Shown one piece after another: positions 11,061 through 21,775 of a stretch of 64,000 nucleotides of DNA (its first letter is position 1; every line of letters starts with the position of its first letter). Position numbers and translations under genes: made by a program. The DNA lies in the NCBI GenBank assembly GCA_905147135.1, contig LR990054.1:18327001-18391000 (forward strand), written 5' to 3'. Origin of the DNA: Blastobasis lacticolella. Lineage: Eukaryota > Arthropoda > Insecta > Lepidoptera > Blastobasidae. The notes below the pieces were generated by a model. It worked only from the letters and a program-made list of their open reading frames with translations, had not been told where the DNA came from and ran no database searches.

Positions 11061-11689
11061 AACCAGGAGAATTTTACGACGGAAGCAAGCTGAAAGAGTA
11101 AAATTCCAGCTCGCCCCCGAGCTTAAAACTGAAAAAAAATAAGCAGAAAAACTTAAGAATCGGAGTTCTTAAAATTAAAGAAAAAGGCATATATTCCAAA
11201 GCCTAAAGCTAATACAGCACCTGTATAAAGCGCCATATAAATAAGGTTTAAATTATCAATTAAGCAACAAAGGCCTTACTATAGATTTAAAGTTCTAATC
11301 TAACATCTAGAATTATTTATTAAAGATACCGATAAAGGTAAGGTTACCCATACTGTGAGAGTAAAAGGCGTAAAGTAAAAATAATGTATCCCATTCTTTA
11401 AAAGGGTTAAATAAAATTTAAGGTTACCTATTTACTAAGTAAAAAATAATATATCCCATACTGTAAAGGTACAGGCTAAACAGCATAAGTGTTGGTTATG
11501 TCCAACTAAACTAAAGAAAAGTAGGCTATGCCTAACTATTTAAAGTTAATTATGTTCTAACATTTAATCCTAATTAGGTAAAAAGATTTATATCTAAATG
11601 TGTAGCTAGTAGTTGCTGATGACAAAATATCTATTTGGATACAAAAAAAAATTTTTGAAAGTTGTTAATGGAATATTGAATGGCTGGAC

Positions 11690-12000
11690 CCGTTTTGATG
11701 AAATTTTGTTCTAAGCTAAGGGATAGGGATAGAGTATGGTAGGGTTTAGTATGGATAGGGTTGGCTATGGTAAGGTTAGGTTTAGGGTAGGAATAGCTGT
11801 AGGGTTAATAAGGTAAGGGTTGGCTAGGGTAATCTATAGGGATTGGTGAAGGGTAAGATAGGGGTTGGTTGGTTTGGTTTAAGGGAAGTGTTAGGTAAAG
11901 AGGTAAGAGCAGGGTAGGATAGGGGTAGAAGTATCTGGGGTTAGGATAGAACGCCACGCGAACGAAGTCGTGTAGGGCCAGCCAGTTAATATATAACTGT
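11690..12000. repeat. G-rich degenerate repeat and family E fragment in the LTR interior
   Basis: The plus strand is a long run of GGGTAGG, GGATAGG and GGTTAGG-like words, ending in 'cacgcgaacgaagtcg', the lepidopteran family E signature also seen at 53071-53282. It looks like an older repeat captured into the non-coding interior. Confidence 0.5.
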
Positions 12001-12088
12001 TGAAAAAATATGCTATAAAAGATATGTTGTTTATTAGTAATAAATATAAAGAAGTAGCCTGCAAGTTTAGATGGACTGGGCCAAGGGG

Positions 12089-12380
12089 AATCTGAGTCAC
12101 TGCCCGCTCAGAATGGAACGTGTTGGCTTATTTAAATGTCACGATCCGCATTAGTGTAGGCTTGTTTATTACCTATGACACAGAACAACAAAATCTGAAG
12201 ACTGCTGGAAGAAACTGTAATAAACAATAATAATACGAATACATAAGTTATGTATGGTTTCGGTGGACCCTGCTGGAAACTGCATGATACACGCGGAACC
12301 TATACAAGAAGGCAATATAACAGAGGAAAAGGAGGTCACCAATCCAGCTCACCAGAGTCACTGCCCGCTCTGAAAAAAAT
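12089..12380. repeat. Diverged direct repeats, ~260-bp spacing
   Basis: A GAGTCACTGCCCGCTC block at 12093 recurs at 12353, each followed by GGCTTATTT some 20 bases on. This is another sign that the interior grew by local duplication. Confidence 0.55.
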
Positions 12381-12739
12381 ATGGTGTATTATGGCTTATT
12401 TTCGGTGTTACCAACCGCACCAGTGAAGGCTTATTTTTACTGGAGTGGATCCCATACCTAATCCAGGAAAAATAGTAAGGTAAATTGGAATATAAAAGAA
12501 AGAACCTAGTGTAGCCACCAAACAACTGACTAGTACAAACAATGCTTTTCATTCCGACAAACAAACCAAAAAAATCCAGCTCCCGGGACAGGTGTTCACA
12601 ATCTTAAAATCTCTGCAGTCCAGGGGTCACGGTCTAGTCAGAGGAGTGTTGATATAGCAACATTAAGCCGCAACAGCGTAGTACGTATACTATAAACTGG
12701 TAGCATAATAACTGGCCGGAGCGTCAATAGGCTCGGACA

Positions 12740-13600
12740 GTATCAAGGTATACCGGTGCAGCGTCAACATCAGGCTGCAACGGCGTAGGTATAAATGACT
12801 GGCACGGCATCACGGGGCCGGAACAGCATGGGGTATCTGATGCAGCATCTACAGGCTGCACAGAGCAGGGAATACTGCCGCGGCAACACGGGGCCGGGTC
12901 AGCATGAATGTATACTGATGCAGCGTCACAGGCTGCAACAGAGCAGGGAAAACCGCCGCGGCAACACGAGGCCGGGACAGTTCATAAGGTAAACTGGTGC
13001 AGCGTCGTTGGCTGCAACAGCATTGAGGGTTACTGCCACGGCACACGGGGCCGGGTCAGCGTAATAAGTAGTATAAACTGGTGCAGCATCACTGGCTGCA
13101 ACAGCATGAGGGTTACTGCCACGGCACACGGGGCCGGGTCAGCGTAATAAGTAGTATAAACTGGTGCAGCATCACTGGCTGCAACAGCATGAGGGTTACT
13201 GCCACGGCACACGGGGCCGGGTCAGCGTAATAAGTAGTATAAACTGGTGCAGCATCACTGGCTGCAACAGCATGAGGGTTACTGCCACGGCACACGGGGC
13301 CGGGTCAGCGTAATGAGTAGAATAAACTGGTGCAGCATCACTGGCTGCAACAGCATGAGGGTTACTGCCACGGCACACGGGGCCGGGTCAGCGTAATGAG
13401 TAGAATAAACTGGTGCAGCATCACTGGCTGCAACAGCATGAAGGGTTACTGCCACGGCACACGGGGCCGGGTCAGCTTAATAGGTATACTGGCACAGCAC
13501 AGTAAATAAGGTTCAGTTTATGTTGGAGTGCAACATAACTGGTAAATATAATGTATACTGGTGCAGCGTCATATGGCTGCATCAGCATAAGGGTTACTGC
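12740..13600. repeat. 83-bp tandem array in the LTR interior
   Basis: The marker GGTGCAGC (GATGCAGC in two units) recurs about ten times. Outer units are 77-85 bases apart. The five units starting at 13077, 13160, 13243, 13326 and 13409 are 83 bases apart and nearly identical, each with GGCTGCAACAGCATGA, GGGTTACTGCCACGGC and ACGGGGCCGGGTCAGC. A last diverged unit is at about 13554. Because 83 is not a multiple of 3 the frame shifts at each unit, so a repetitive protein is unlikely. Confidence 0.9.
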
Positions 13601-13789
13601 CACGGCAACGAGGCCGGGACAGTGTAATAGGTATACTGGCACACATGGCACAGTATATAAAGGTTCAGCCGGTTGGAGTACAACCTAACTGTTAAAAGTG
13701 CTGGGTAAAGCAATAAAGTAAAAGTCCAGGAAGGTTATTGCTGGGTAACAGCAAAAATACAATTTCAGTGAATGTCAGGCCGTAACATT

Positions 13790-14130
13790 ACTGTTAAAGG
13801 TAGAAGGTGATAACATCACTGTTATGAAGTAGATGCTGGAATGCAGCAACAAAAGGGTAAATTTCAGTAGATGTTAGGTTATAACATCACTGTTATGAAG
13901 TAGATGCTGGAGTGCAGCAACAAAAGGGTAAATTTCAGTAAATGTTAGGTTATAACATCACTGTTATGAAGTAGATGCTGGAGTGCAGCAACAAAAGGGT
14001 AGACAAGTAAATGTTAGGTTATAACATCACTGTGAGAAGTAGATGCTGGGGTGCAGCAACAAAAGGTAGACAAGTAAATGTTAGGGTGTAACACTACTGT
14101 TATAAAGTAGATGCTGGTATGCAGCAACAA
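13790..14130. repeat. 67-71-bp tandem repeats in the LTR interior
   Basis: The word ATGTTAGG starts at 13871, 13942, 14011 and 14078. Each unit also carries AACATCACTGTTATGAAG and TAGATGCTGG..TGCAGCAACAA. The units have diverged in length by a few bases. Confidence 0.8.
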
Positions 14131-15771
14131 TAGGGATAAAATGAAAATATCTGTAAGTGTCTGCTTACAGTAAGTATAGTCTATAAAAAATAATAATAAA
14201 CTTTTATTGGACCGCAAACTGTAATATAGATGTAGATGTGTGACTGCAACCACGTCGCACAACTTGGAACCTAAAAGTTAGAATCTAAAAAAATTTGAGA
14301 AACCCTGAAATAAAAATTTAAAGCACCCTCAAGCAAAGCTGAAGATAGTGAAGGCCAAAAACGCTGAAATAAGTGCACAGCTGAAAATTATAAGCAAGGG
14401 CAATCACCTATAAGCTGTAGTTTAAAGTTGTAGTAGGTAAATATTATTTTCAAAGAAATCAGCTGTAATTCCCAAAAGCAGTTGAAAGAAGTAAAGTTTT
14501 AAGTTATAAGGTTATAAGTAGGTATGCATGATCGATCAGTACAAAATAATCATAATTAAATTTTAGTGAAATGCAAATTTAAATTTTTCAAAATTTGGAA
14601 TTAATGTAAAATTTATTCCATATTAAAAATATTCTTCCAACAATATGAAAAAATGTAGGCATAGTATTACTGTCAACACAATATAATATGAGTCCAAGTT
14701 GGCTAGCGAGGAGCCAGTCTTAATATTAGATTTTAAGTATTTTCAAGCGGGTTTCATACAATAAAAGTACAAATAGTTACATACCTTGTAACAAGTATGT
14801 TTAAATAATAAAGTAAAAGTTAATGAGAGATAAGTTACTACCTGTCAATAAAACAAGTATGTATAAATAACCAAATCAAGTTACTGAATGTGACTTGTTA
14901 CATAGTATCTTGTAAAACATAGACCTATAGAAAAATTAAGGTGTACATACCTAACTAAATTCTTAAAAGTAATAGTTACTTAATGATCCAATATGAAAAT
15001 TAGTTATGTGTTTATCATCACACTTATTAATAAAAATACTATGTTTAAATAGTGTAATAAACTAAGTAGGTAAGTACTTACTTACTAAGGTTGTAGTATC
15101 CATAGTATGTATGGTGTACTACAAAACTAAAATAATAAAATTTGTTGCAACAAAATTGAACCTAAATTAAATGTAAACAAAACAAGATATGAAAAATATT
15201 CAATTTTATTACAACAAAAGTGCCTTTGCCTTGACCCCCGTGTCAGTTATGTTATTCTAGATAAATAACATTTAAAATATTCAAATAATTTGACTTCAGC
15301 CACTTACTGTGACTAAAATTGTTATACTTATTAGGTAAGTATGTATGTATGATGCAGCAAAGTAAATAATTTACTTGAATGAAGGAATTCATAATTAAAA
15401 AGTGAACTCATCACATAAGAATGTTTATAAGAGTTACTCTAAAAAAACTACTGCATCAAATGGAAATAAAAAAAATTTATCCTCAACCAGTCAGAACTAT
15501 TTAAAATGCCTATAGCCTTAGCATTGAGCCAAAAATTAATTGTTTAAATGTAGCAGAGCTACAATGATATATTACAAGTACTAATTAAAATAATGCTTGC
15601 AAGTTATTTAGTACACAGTCCTTAAGTAGACCAAATACTGTAAAAAATATTAACATTTACCATAATAAAACATTAAACTTAAATCTATCAAGCAATGGTG
15701 AATATGCGTTATCAATCAGACTCCAATTATGTAGCAAAAACTCAAAATTGTGAGTATACTCTCTAATTACT
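14131..15771. other. AT-rich LTR-element interior, no frame
   Basis: Very AT-rich sequence without tandem structure or open reading frames. In the element it is the part just 3' of the primer-binding site, where gag would normally start. Confidence 0.5.
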
Positions 15772-15785
15772 CTGTTCGGGCGCCA
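15772..15785 (-). other. Primer-binding site (tRNA-Lys type)
   Basis: In element orientation the sequence directly after the 5' LTR is TGGCGCCCGAACAG, which is complementary to the 3' end of tRNA-Lys (ending ..CTGTTCGGGCGCCA) over 14 bases with no gap. This fixes the orientation of the element. Confidence 0.85.
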
Positions 15786-17690
15786 TGTAATGTTTATATT
15801 TTTGCTCATGTAATGTTTATATTTTTAGTGGGTGAAGTTGCGCTTAACCTAGAGGCTCGGAATGAAAGATGGTGTTTGAATTTGAATGAACTGCTTTATT
15901 AGCATCGAGTTTGATTACACACGAAATGTCCTTAGGTTATTGCGGCTATAAATAATCAAATTACAGATTATATTAATACAAGGGTTACATAGAGGGTTTG
16001 ATCGATAACGCATACGAGGAGTCTATAATATTTTATATTTAAATTCACTCAGCTGCGTGTCAAGGAGTCTTGACCAAAGTCGAGCAGGAGCATCCCCTGG
16101 AGCAGCTGGCCAGAACTGCTCCAAGCAGACGGCCGCTCAACCCCACTTATGGGCTGGTACCAAGCACCTCCTGAAATGATCACACCGTTGCAATCATTCA
16201 GGGGGGAAAATAATATAAAGGAAGCGAGCAATCTATTCGTTCTCAGCTGGCTTTGGGGGGAAATGGGTGTGACAATAGGCTGTCAATAACAGGGGTAGAG
16301 AAGCAAAAGCGTGCGGCATGCCAGGCTAGCGGCATAACCTCCAACGCCAGATGATGTAAGGTGGCAGGATTTAGCAAAGGCAGTGCAGCACGCGGTCACG
16401 CCAGGTTGCGTGGCATAACCTCGAACATCAGATGATGATGGGTGGCAAAAACAAGCAAAGCACTGTAACACGCGGTCACGACAGGTCGCGCGGCATAACC
16501 TCCAACACCAGATGATGATGGGTGGCAGAAATAAGCAAAGCACTGTAACACGCGGTCACGACAGGTCGCGCGGCATAACCTCCAACGACATAACGTGGCA
16601 TAACGACAAGACGGGGCCATGCTAGGCCACGCGTGGCACAGCTTCAATCACTTAACAGCGGGATGGAGAAATAGCCAAGTAAAGCTTGCTTACCTGTTGG
16701 AGGTGGGTCCCAAAGCTTCCCACGCGTCGCGGCCACTGGCGACGGGCGTAGGCAACTGGGCGCGGGACGGTAGGAGGCGTGCCTCCTACACTACGTCGGC
16801 TGAAAACACCAAAAAGGTTAACATGGGCTTCATCGCGCCACGCGGATGTCAACAAGCCATCGCGATATGCTACTTACGTGGGAAATTCCGGGAGAATACT
16901 CTCACCACCAACTACCGCAGTGTCCCGTTTGTTTAAAAAGGTGACAGGCTAGCATGTGCTGCGCAGTCGCATGTGCGTGGCCGCCTTTCAGGCAGGACGT
17001 AGCCGACAACACGTGGACACAATATTTTCCACAATATATATTACTATTCTGACTGGTTCTGGAGATTCACTAGGTATTTATTTTTAACAAGACACCAGTA
17101 ACTGTGGGGGCTTCGGTCAGGCAAAAGGACTGAGAACCCGCGTGCTCCGGGCTTTATTCCTCGGCCTCCGCCCTAACCTACTCGCAAATAAAACCTATAA
17201 CAAAAAAACGGCTTGGGGTTGTCAAGCTATAACTTTTATCGAAATTCAGCGAAAGGTTAAAAATCATACAGCCAAACGGTGACGCTAGAAACGAACAATT
17301 TAAATTAAGGTGAAGGCCAAGTTTCACCCAAATAAAAGGATTACAGGCAACCTGAAACGAATCTATGTAATATAAATTGACGTAATTCCGATTCAACTCC
17401 ATCGGAACCTGTAATAAAAAGACCAAAGACCAATTTGGTGATTCTGAGATAAAACCAATTATCCATTCTATAACATTTCAGTTATAGAATGTAAAATACT
17501 TAAAGAAAAAAATGAAATGGAATCAACCATAAAAAAAAATGTTTATACTTTATTTATTTTTGCAGGAAATTAGTTTTATGTCAGCAACACCAGCGTTTAG
17601 TTTTCTAAAATTGACATTTCGGCAAAGGGAATCAGTCATCATACAGCCATGCGTTGACTGATATTTCTCAGTCGAGAAATATATGTTACA
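15786..17690 (-). repeat. 5' LTR (right copy), 1905 bp
   Basis: Same length and internal landmarks as 9147-11051, each 6639 bases further on: the 80-bp array at 16310-16594, TTTATT at 17153, and palindromes at 17464-17491 and 17661-17682. Being next to the primer-binding site, this is the 5' LTR and would hold the active promoter. Confidence 0.9.
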
Positions 17691-17694
17691 ATAC
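17691..17694. repeat. Target-site duplication, right (ATAC)
   Basis: Matches 9143-9146. Confidence 0.75.
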
Positions 17695-18575
17695 AAACCT
17701 AAGTATGAAATGGTTTAAATTAAATTATGCGCGGTTGGTATAATAGGCACTATTGCACCGGGAATGGCGAAGTGAGTTTAAGTTATTCAGGCGAAGGTTA
17801 CATCATGCCGAAGCGTCTCTGACAGCCTGAGAAAAAAGCAGGATCGTTTCCAGCGTATTCATAGAGTCAAGACAGACCCAAGAGCGCATTGCAATCCAGA
17901 ATATCCCCAGATTATTACTGCCTGAAACCCTGCCTAAGAAGTCTGCCTAGTTAAGTATGTGCGTTAAATGACCCGCACTAAGGGATGAGGGCTAACTGCC
18001 TCTCAATATTTCTAAGCTTTTGCAACCACAAAAAATGAGTGAGGTGATCGTGGGCTGCTGATTATGATCATTTATCTTCATTAAAGTCACATCCGAACTT
18101 TATATATCTCAAAAAAGCACAACAGTCCGTCCGATGGTAAGCAACTACCGTACCTATGGACGTTAGCTACACCAGCGACATAACTCGCACTCGAACTCGG
18201 CCCCCACGAGGAAAACGTCTCAAAGGGAAACCTCTCCAGGGCGCTCGTTTCAATAACTAAGTTCCCCAACCGCACCGTACGGCTTCCTAAGGTGATTCAA
18301 TTCGGTTCTAACCCCTCTGTCGGCACTCGGCGGTAGCAGCATATGTTCCGCGTTCCCTCCCGGTAGCCCGTAGCCGTAATAAAGAGCACTCGCGCGTAGT
18401 TATCCGTTAATTTAGCGCTCGCCGCTCGCCGGACGAGCGCTGCTGCGACGGCGCTCAATCAACACGCACCGATGAAATGAAAACATTAAACGGAACGGTG
18501 GTTTTATCGAGTGTTTTTGCGATGCCGGCGTCGGTCGTTGCGCGGGCCGGTGTGGAGAGTTAGGATTGTCGTGTG
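17695..18575. other. Non-coding; weak LINE-end fragment
   Basis: A degenerate 'gatggtaagcaactaccgta' block near 18130 resembles a minus-strand LINE 3' end of the 21608-21775 type. The GC-rich patch at 18290-18560 has no supported frame. Confidence 0.35.
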
Positions 18576-19054
18576 GGGTTGCCAAAAAGTTTCAATAAGA
18601 ATATAGGAGATTTCCATTTCCATTCTGCATTGAATCATGATCAAGGCGGACCCCAGATTTTCGCAACCACAGAGTACAACCGGGACATTTACGCAAAGAT
18701 TTTTATTTTATTTTATAAAGGAGATTTCTATTTAGGGAGTCCAAAAAAATAGTACCAATATGAAAAATATAGTATCCTTTTTTAATTATTTTTAAGCAGA
18801 TTATTTAACAATTTGTATGACATCTTTGTCGAAGGTGTTGGTGCTACCTTGGACACCACATGATAATACGTAGGTAAGTAATTTTTATATAAAGGAAAAG
18901 TGTATTTATTTTTTGGTCTTATAATACCCAAAGAAAATGTTGCCGCTGTATTGCTAAAATATAGTAGGCTTAGCTACTATATAGTTTTCCAACAGTATAT
19001 AGTATCTTGACCCAAAATATAGTAGGATACCATATAGTAGATTTGGCAACCCTA
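18576..19054 (+). mobile_element. TIR element (MITE-like), copy 1, 479 bp
   Basis: The element starts GGGTTGCCAA and ends TTTGGCAACCC, a perfect terminal inverted repeat of at least 10 bases. Inside are repeated near-copies of 'aaaatatagtag' and a stretch 'ggtgttggtgctacc' with 'ggacaccacatgat' that matches the 5' end of family A. The inverse copy at 43056-43474 shares the same internal order. No transposase frame is present, so it is non-autonomous. Confidence 0.65.
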
Positions 19055-20383
19055 CTGTCGCGGCACTCGTGACACGTTCCCGGTGATGGCGCCATCTCGT
19101 TAAGAGTAACGGCGGGACGCGTCACACGAAACGCCATTAAAACGAGGACATTAAAAAAAATTATAGGTTTCAAAATCATCAGCAACCCGCAACAGTTGAC
19201 CGACGGTCGGATTTTATATACATCCTACATAATATACTGTCACGTAAAGACGACAGGATAAAGATCCTGGATTTTAAGCTATCCAAAATAACATTTTCTT
19301 TTTTCTTTTCAGGTTTTGCTTGCCTGTTTACCCACCAAAAATTGATAGAGAAGTTTGCTGTAGGTCCCGTATGGCTGGCGGGGTTGGAGATTATTTGTTA
19401 ATTTATTCCTAAGAAAATCAACATCTGTACTACACAATACTGTGTATTATACTACAGAAAACACATCAGTCCAGTTTCCGGCCTCCGGAGATCCTAGTCT
19501 GTTTATGTTAGTCGTCTTGTACGACTTCGCAGAGCAAAAGGGGTTAAAAAATACCCAGCTATAAAAGATCAGGGCCGCGGATCGCATCTTAAAAACACAA
19601 AAGAGACCGTATTAAAAGAAGTTAATTAAGAAGCGGACAGCGCGAAATTGCGCCGCTATCTCCCGCCAGAAACTGCCGCCGCGGCCACACACATTAAAAG
19701 GTTAACTTAAGAGCAACGCGACAATGAAGCGCGGCTCTGGCGACGCGCGACGCGGCGATAGTAATAAAGTCTGTTACGTTCCGATTACGGCGCCTCCTTG
19801 CTCCTGAATGCGAACAGCCAAATAAGTTTAACAGACTTACCTACTACCATAGCCGCATCGCGGTCGGTTTATACTGTCGCGATGTTCACGCAACATCACT
19901 AACGCCGCAGCCCTTCGTCACTATCGAGGCTATCAATATGCATTTCGTTAAAGATGTCAATTTTAAAAACGTGTGAATTAGGTTCTCCTATTGGAACGCC
20001 AACTAAAACTTGTCAGACACTCATAAAACTACCGCTGCGTCAATGACGCGCAGTTCGTGTGTCCGTGACGCGCGTCTTCGGCGTAGGTGCCGCGGAACTG
20101 TCGCCAGAGCCGCGCGTCACTGTCGCGATGTCGTCCGTGAGGGTTTACTCAAATCGGCAGCCGGTTATAACCCTTCAATGCGGCACAATCTCCGCTCTAA
20201 TATCAAGAGTCGAAAGAGACGCGTCACGCGGCCGGGTCTCGAAACAACCAGTGACAAAAGAATAATTTATCCTTTTATTAAATCGTTTCTTTGACGCTGT
20301 ATTATTGCTCCGTGAACAATAGAAGCCGGCTGCGCGGCGATGACTCGTTTCCTTCCCGGCGGACGGCTATCGATATGTGGAAA
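19055..20383. other. Non-coding, no supported gene
   Basis: GC-rich patches at 19620-19800 and 20030-20240 contain only overlapping short frames. A family A-like remnant ('tagtcgtcttgtacgac') is near 19508. Confidence 0.35.
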
Positions 20384-20480
20384 ACACATGTTGACGACTT
20401 TGTTGTCGCCTTTGCCTCTGCGAGTCAGAAACACGTGTCGGCGGACAACTGAGTGCAACTTGCAAGTCGTCAACATGCCG
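20384..20480. other. Long inverted repeat (hairpin-forming)
   Basis: CATGTTGACGACTT near 20389 is perfectly inverted as AAGTCGTCAACATG near 20463. An inner pair, GTTGTCGCC against GGCGGACAAC, extends the stem with one bulge. The outer flanks both carry ATCGATAT words. It could be a small foldback element or a transcribed hairpin; nothing here shows that it is expressed. Confidence 0.5.
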
Positions 20481-20854
20481 GCGATATATCGATATGATTC
20501 CTAGTTATATTTAAATTTGCACAAAACTTGATATTGCTACCACCGCTCGTTAAATAGCTCATTTCGGACTATCCAAGGTAAGATTAGCTGGAAGAAATCC
20601 CATTGTGGGATAAGCCCGCCTTTGCAATGTATATTTATTTTCTTTTGTTATTGTTCTTTATGTAGTTATACGCAATAAAGAGTTTACATACATACATACA
20701 TACATTCCTACGGGAAAAAAGCGTGACGTGTTGTATGTATAATTCGTCGTGGGCAGGGAGAAGAAAAGGATTATGTGGGACTACATAGGCCATATCAACA
20801 AATTAAAATTGATGTATGTTTTGTAAAATCACAAAAAAGAACAACGCTAGATGT
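20481..20854. other. Non-coding with (CATA)n microsatellite
   Basis: Four to five CATA units occur at about 20689-20708, preceded by an AATAAAG. No gene is seen. Confidence 0.4.
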
Positions 20855-20945
20855 TATAGAGGCATTGGCGATACCCCTGGTGTTGCTAATGTATATAGGC
20901 AGCGGTGACCACTTACCATCAGGTCTGCTTAGTCAAGACACATGT
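20855..20945 (+). mobile_element. LINE 3'-end fragment, family B
   Basis: 'ggcgatacccctggtgttgc', 'tataggcagcggtgaccact' and 'accatcaggtctgctt' match the terminal third of the copy at 30845-31205, including the poly(A)-like end. Confidence 0.65.
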
Positions 20946-21607
20946 CAAGCCTAGGTACCGTAAGACATAAAAAATACGACCAAACAATGTTTGAACGTAC
21001 CGAAGCTGTTTCGCCTGAATGGGCTCGTATAATTCAAATCCAAATTAGATATAACGTCGGTTTAACTCAAGGATACGACGCACAATTCCGACGGCGTGCG
21101 AGATATTATTGTGGCATTAAGTTATTATTAGTGCGGTATTGTGCGGCGGCCGTTATCGCGGCTCCCGCGGCGCGACGCGGCTCCGCACTCCGCGTCGCCG
21201 CCGACAATCGCCCGACTTATTGTTTTACGACGTGCCCGGACGACTCGAAAACCGGGATACCCACTGGATTCGATCTGTCACTCGTATAGAGCCCTCTGGC
21301 CAATGGTATGGAAGCAATTTGTATTCACATAAAATAGAGCCTCCAGCCTTCGGGAACCCTTTAAGAAAATACCTGCGTCCCTTCGCGGGTACGTATAAAA
21401 AGTAAAGGTTTGATTAAATTCGATAAAGCTATTCACAAACTGTTTTATATAATAGTGAATGGGATAAAAACCTTGCGGAGGGATGAGCTGGATTAGAAAA
21501 AGGAAAAGTGAAACAGACAACTACCGACGCGGGCACGATGGCGCTGGGAACCCGGGTAGGTACCCGCCGAAACCCCGGTGGGGGCAGGACGGCAGCGTCA
21601 ACATTCA
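20946..21607. other. Non-coding; open frames without support
   Basis: A 115-codon plus-strand frame (20942-21289) and an overlapping 88-codon frame cross a GC-rich patch. Neither has splice framing or a known domain, and they conflict with each other. Confidence 0.35.
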
Positions 21608-21775
21608 AAGAAAATATTTATATATTTTTATATACTACTAAGGTGGCAAACAAGATTACGGCCTGTCTGATGGTAAGCTGTCACCGTAGCCTATACACGT
21701 TTGCAATAACAGGGGCATCACCCACGCACTGCCGAAACCGTAAAACCTTTTCTCCCCTTTCTTGAATAACTCCAT
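21608..21775 (-). mobile_element. LINE 3'-end fragment, family H
   Basis: The plus strand reads 'aaggtggcaaacaag', 'tacggcctgtctgatgg', 'caggggcatcacccac' and 'cctttctt'. The same order of words occurs at 53610-53775. The antisense sequence has the layout of a LINE 3' end related to, but distinct from, family B. Confidence 0.55.

Larger units (their letters stand above)
9147..17690 (-). mobile_element. Non-autonomous LTR retrotransposon (8.5 kb), minus strand
   Basis: The two 1905-bp direct repeats (9147-11051 and 15786-17690) keep a constant 6639-base offset from first to last base. They looked identical wherever compared, so the insertion is young. Each starts TGTAA and ends TTACA, an inverted pair with TG..CA termini, and the whole is flanked by ATAC. 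A primer-binding site touches the right LTR and a G-rich tract touches the left one, which places the 5' LTR on the right and the element on the minus strand. The 4734-base interior has no gag, protease, reverse transcriptase or integrase frame; it carries tandem arrays and a captured repeat fragment. It must therefore have been moved by another element's enzymes. It resembles the large non-coding derivatives (LARDs) best known in plants. Confidence 0.9.

Noticed and set aside
12849..13378. Series of overlapping minus-strand frames with the same peptide
   Set aside because: Produced by the 83-bp tandem repeat; the frame changes at each unit because 83 is not divisible by 3.
12740..13600. CRISPR-like regular repeat array
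   Set aside because: Units are contiguous tandem copies without unique spacers, inside a retrotransposon of a eukaryotic genome.
20942..21289. 115-codon plus frame starting next to a LINE end
   Set aside because: Crosses a GC-rich patch and conflicts with two other frames; no family recognised.
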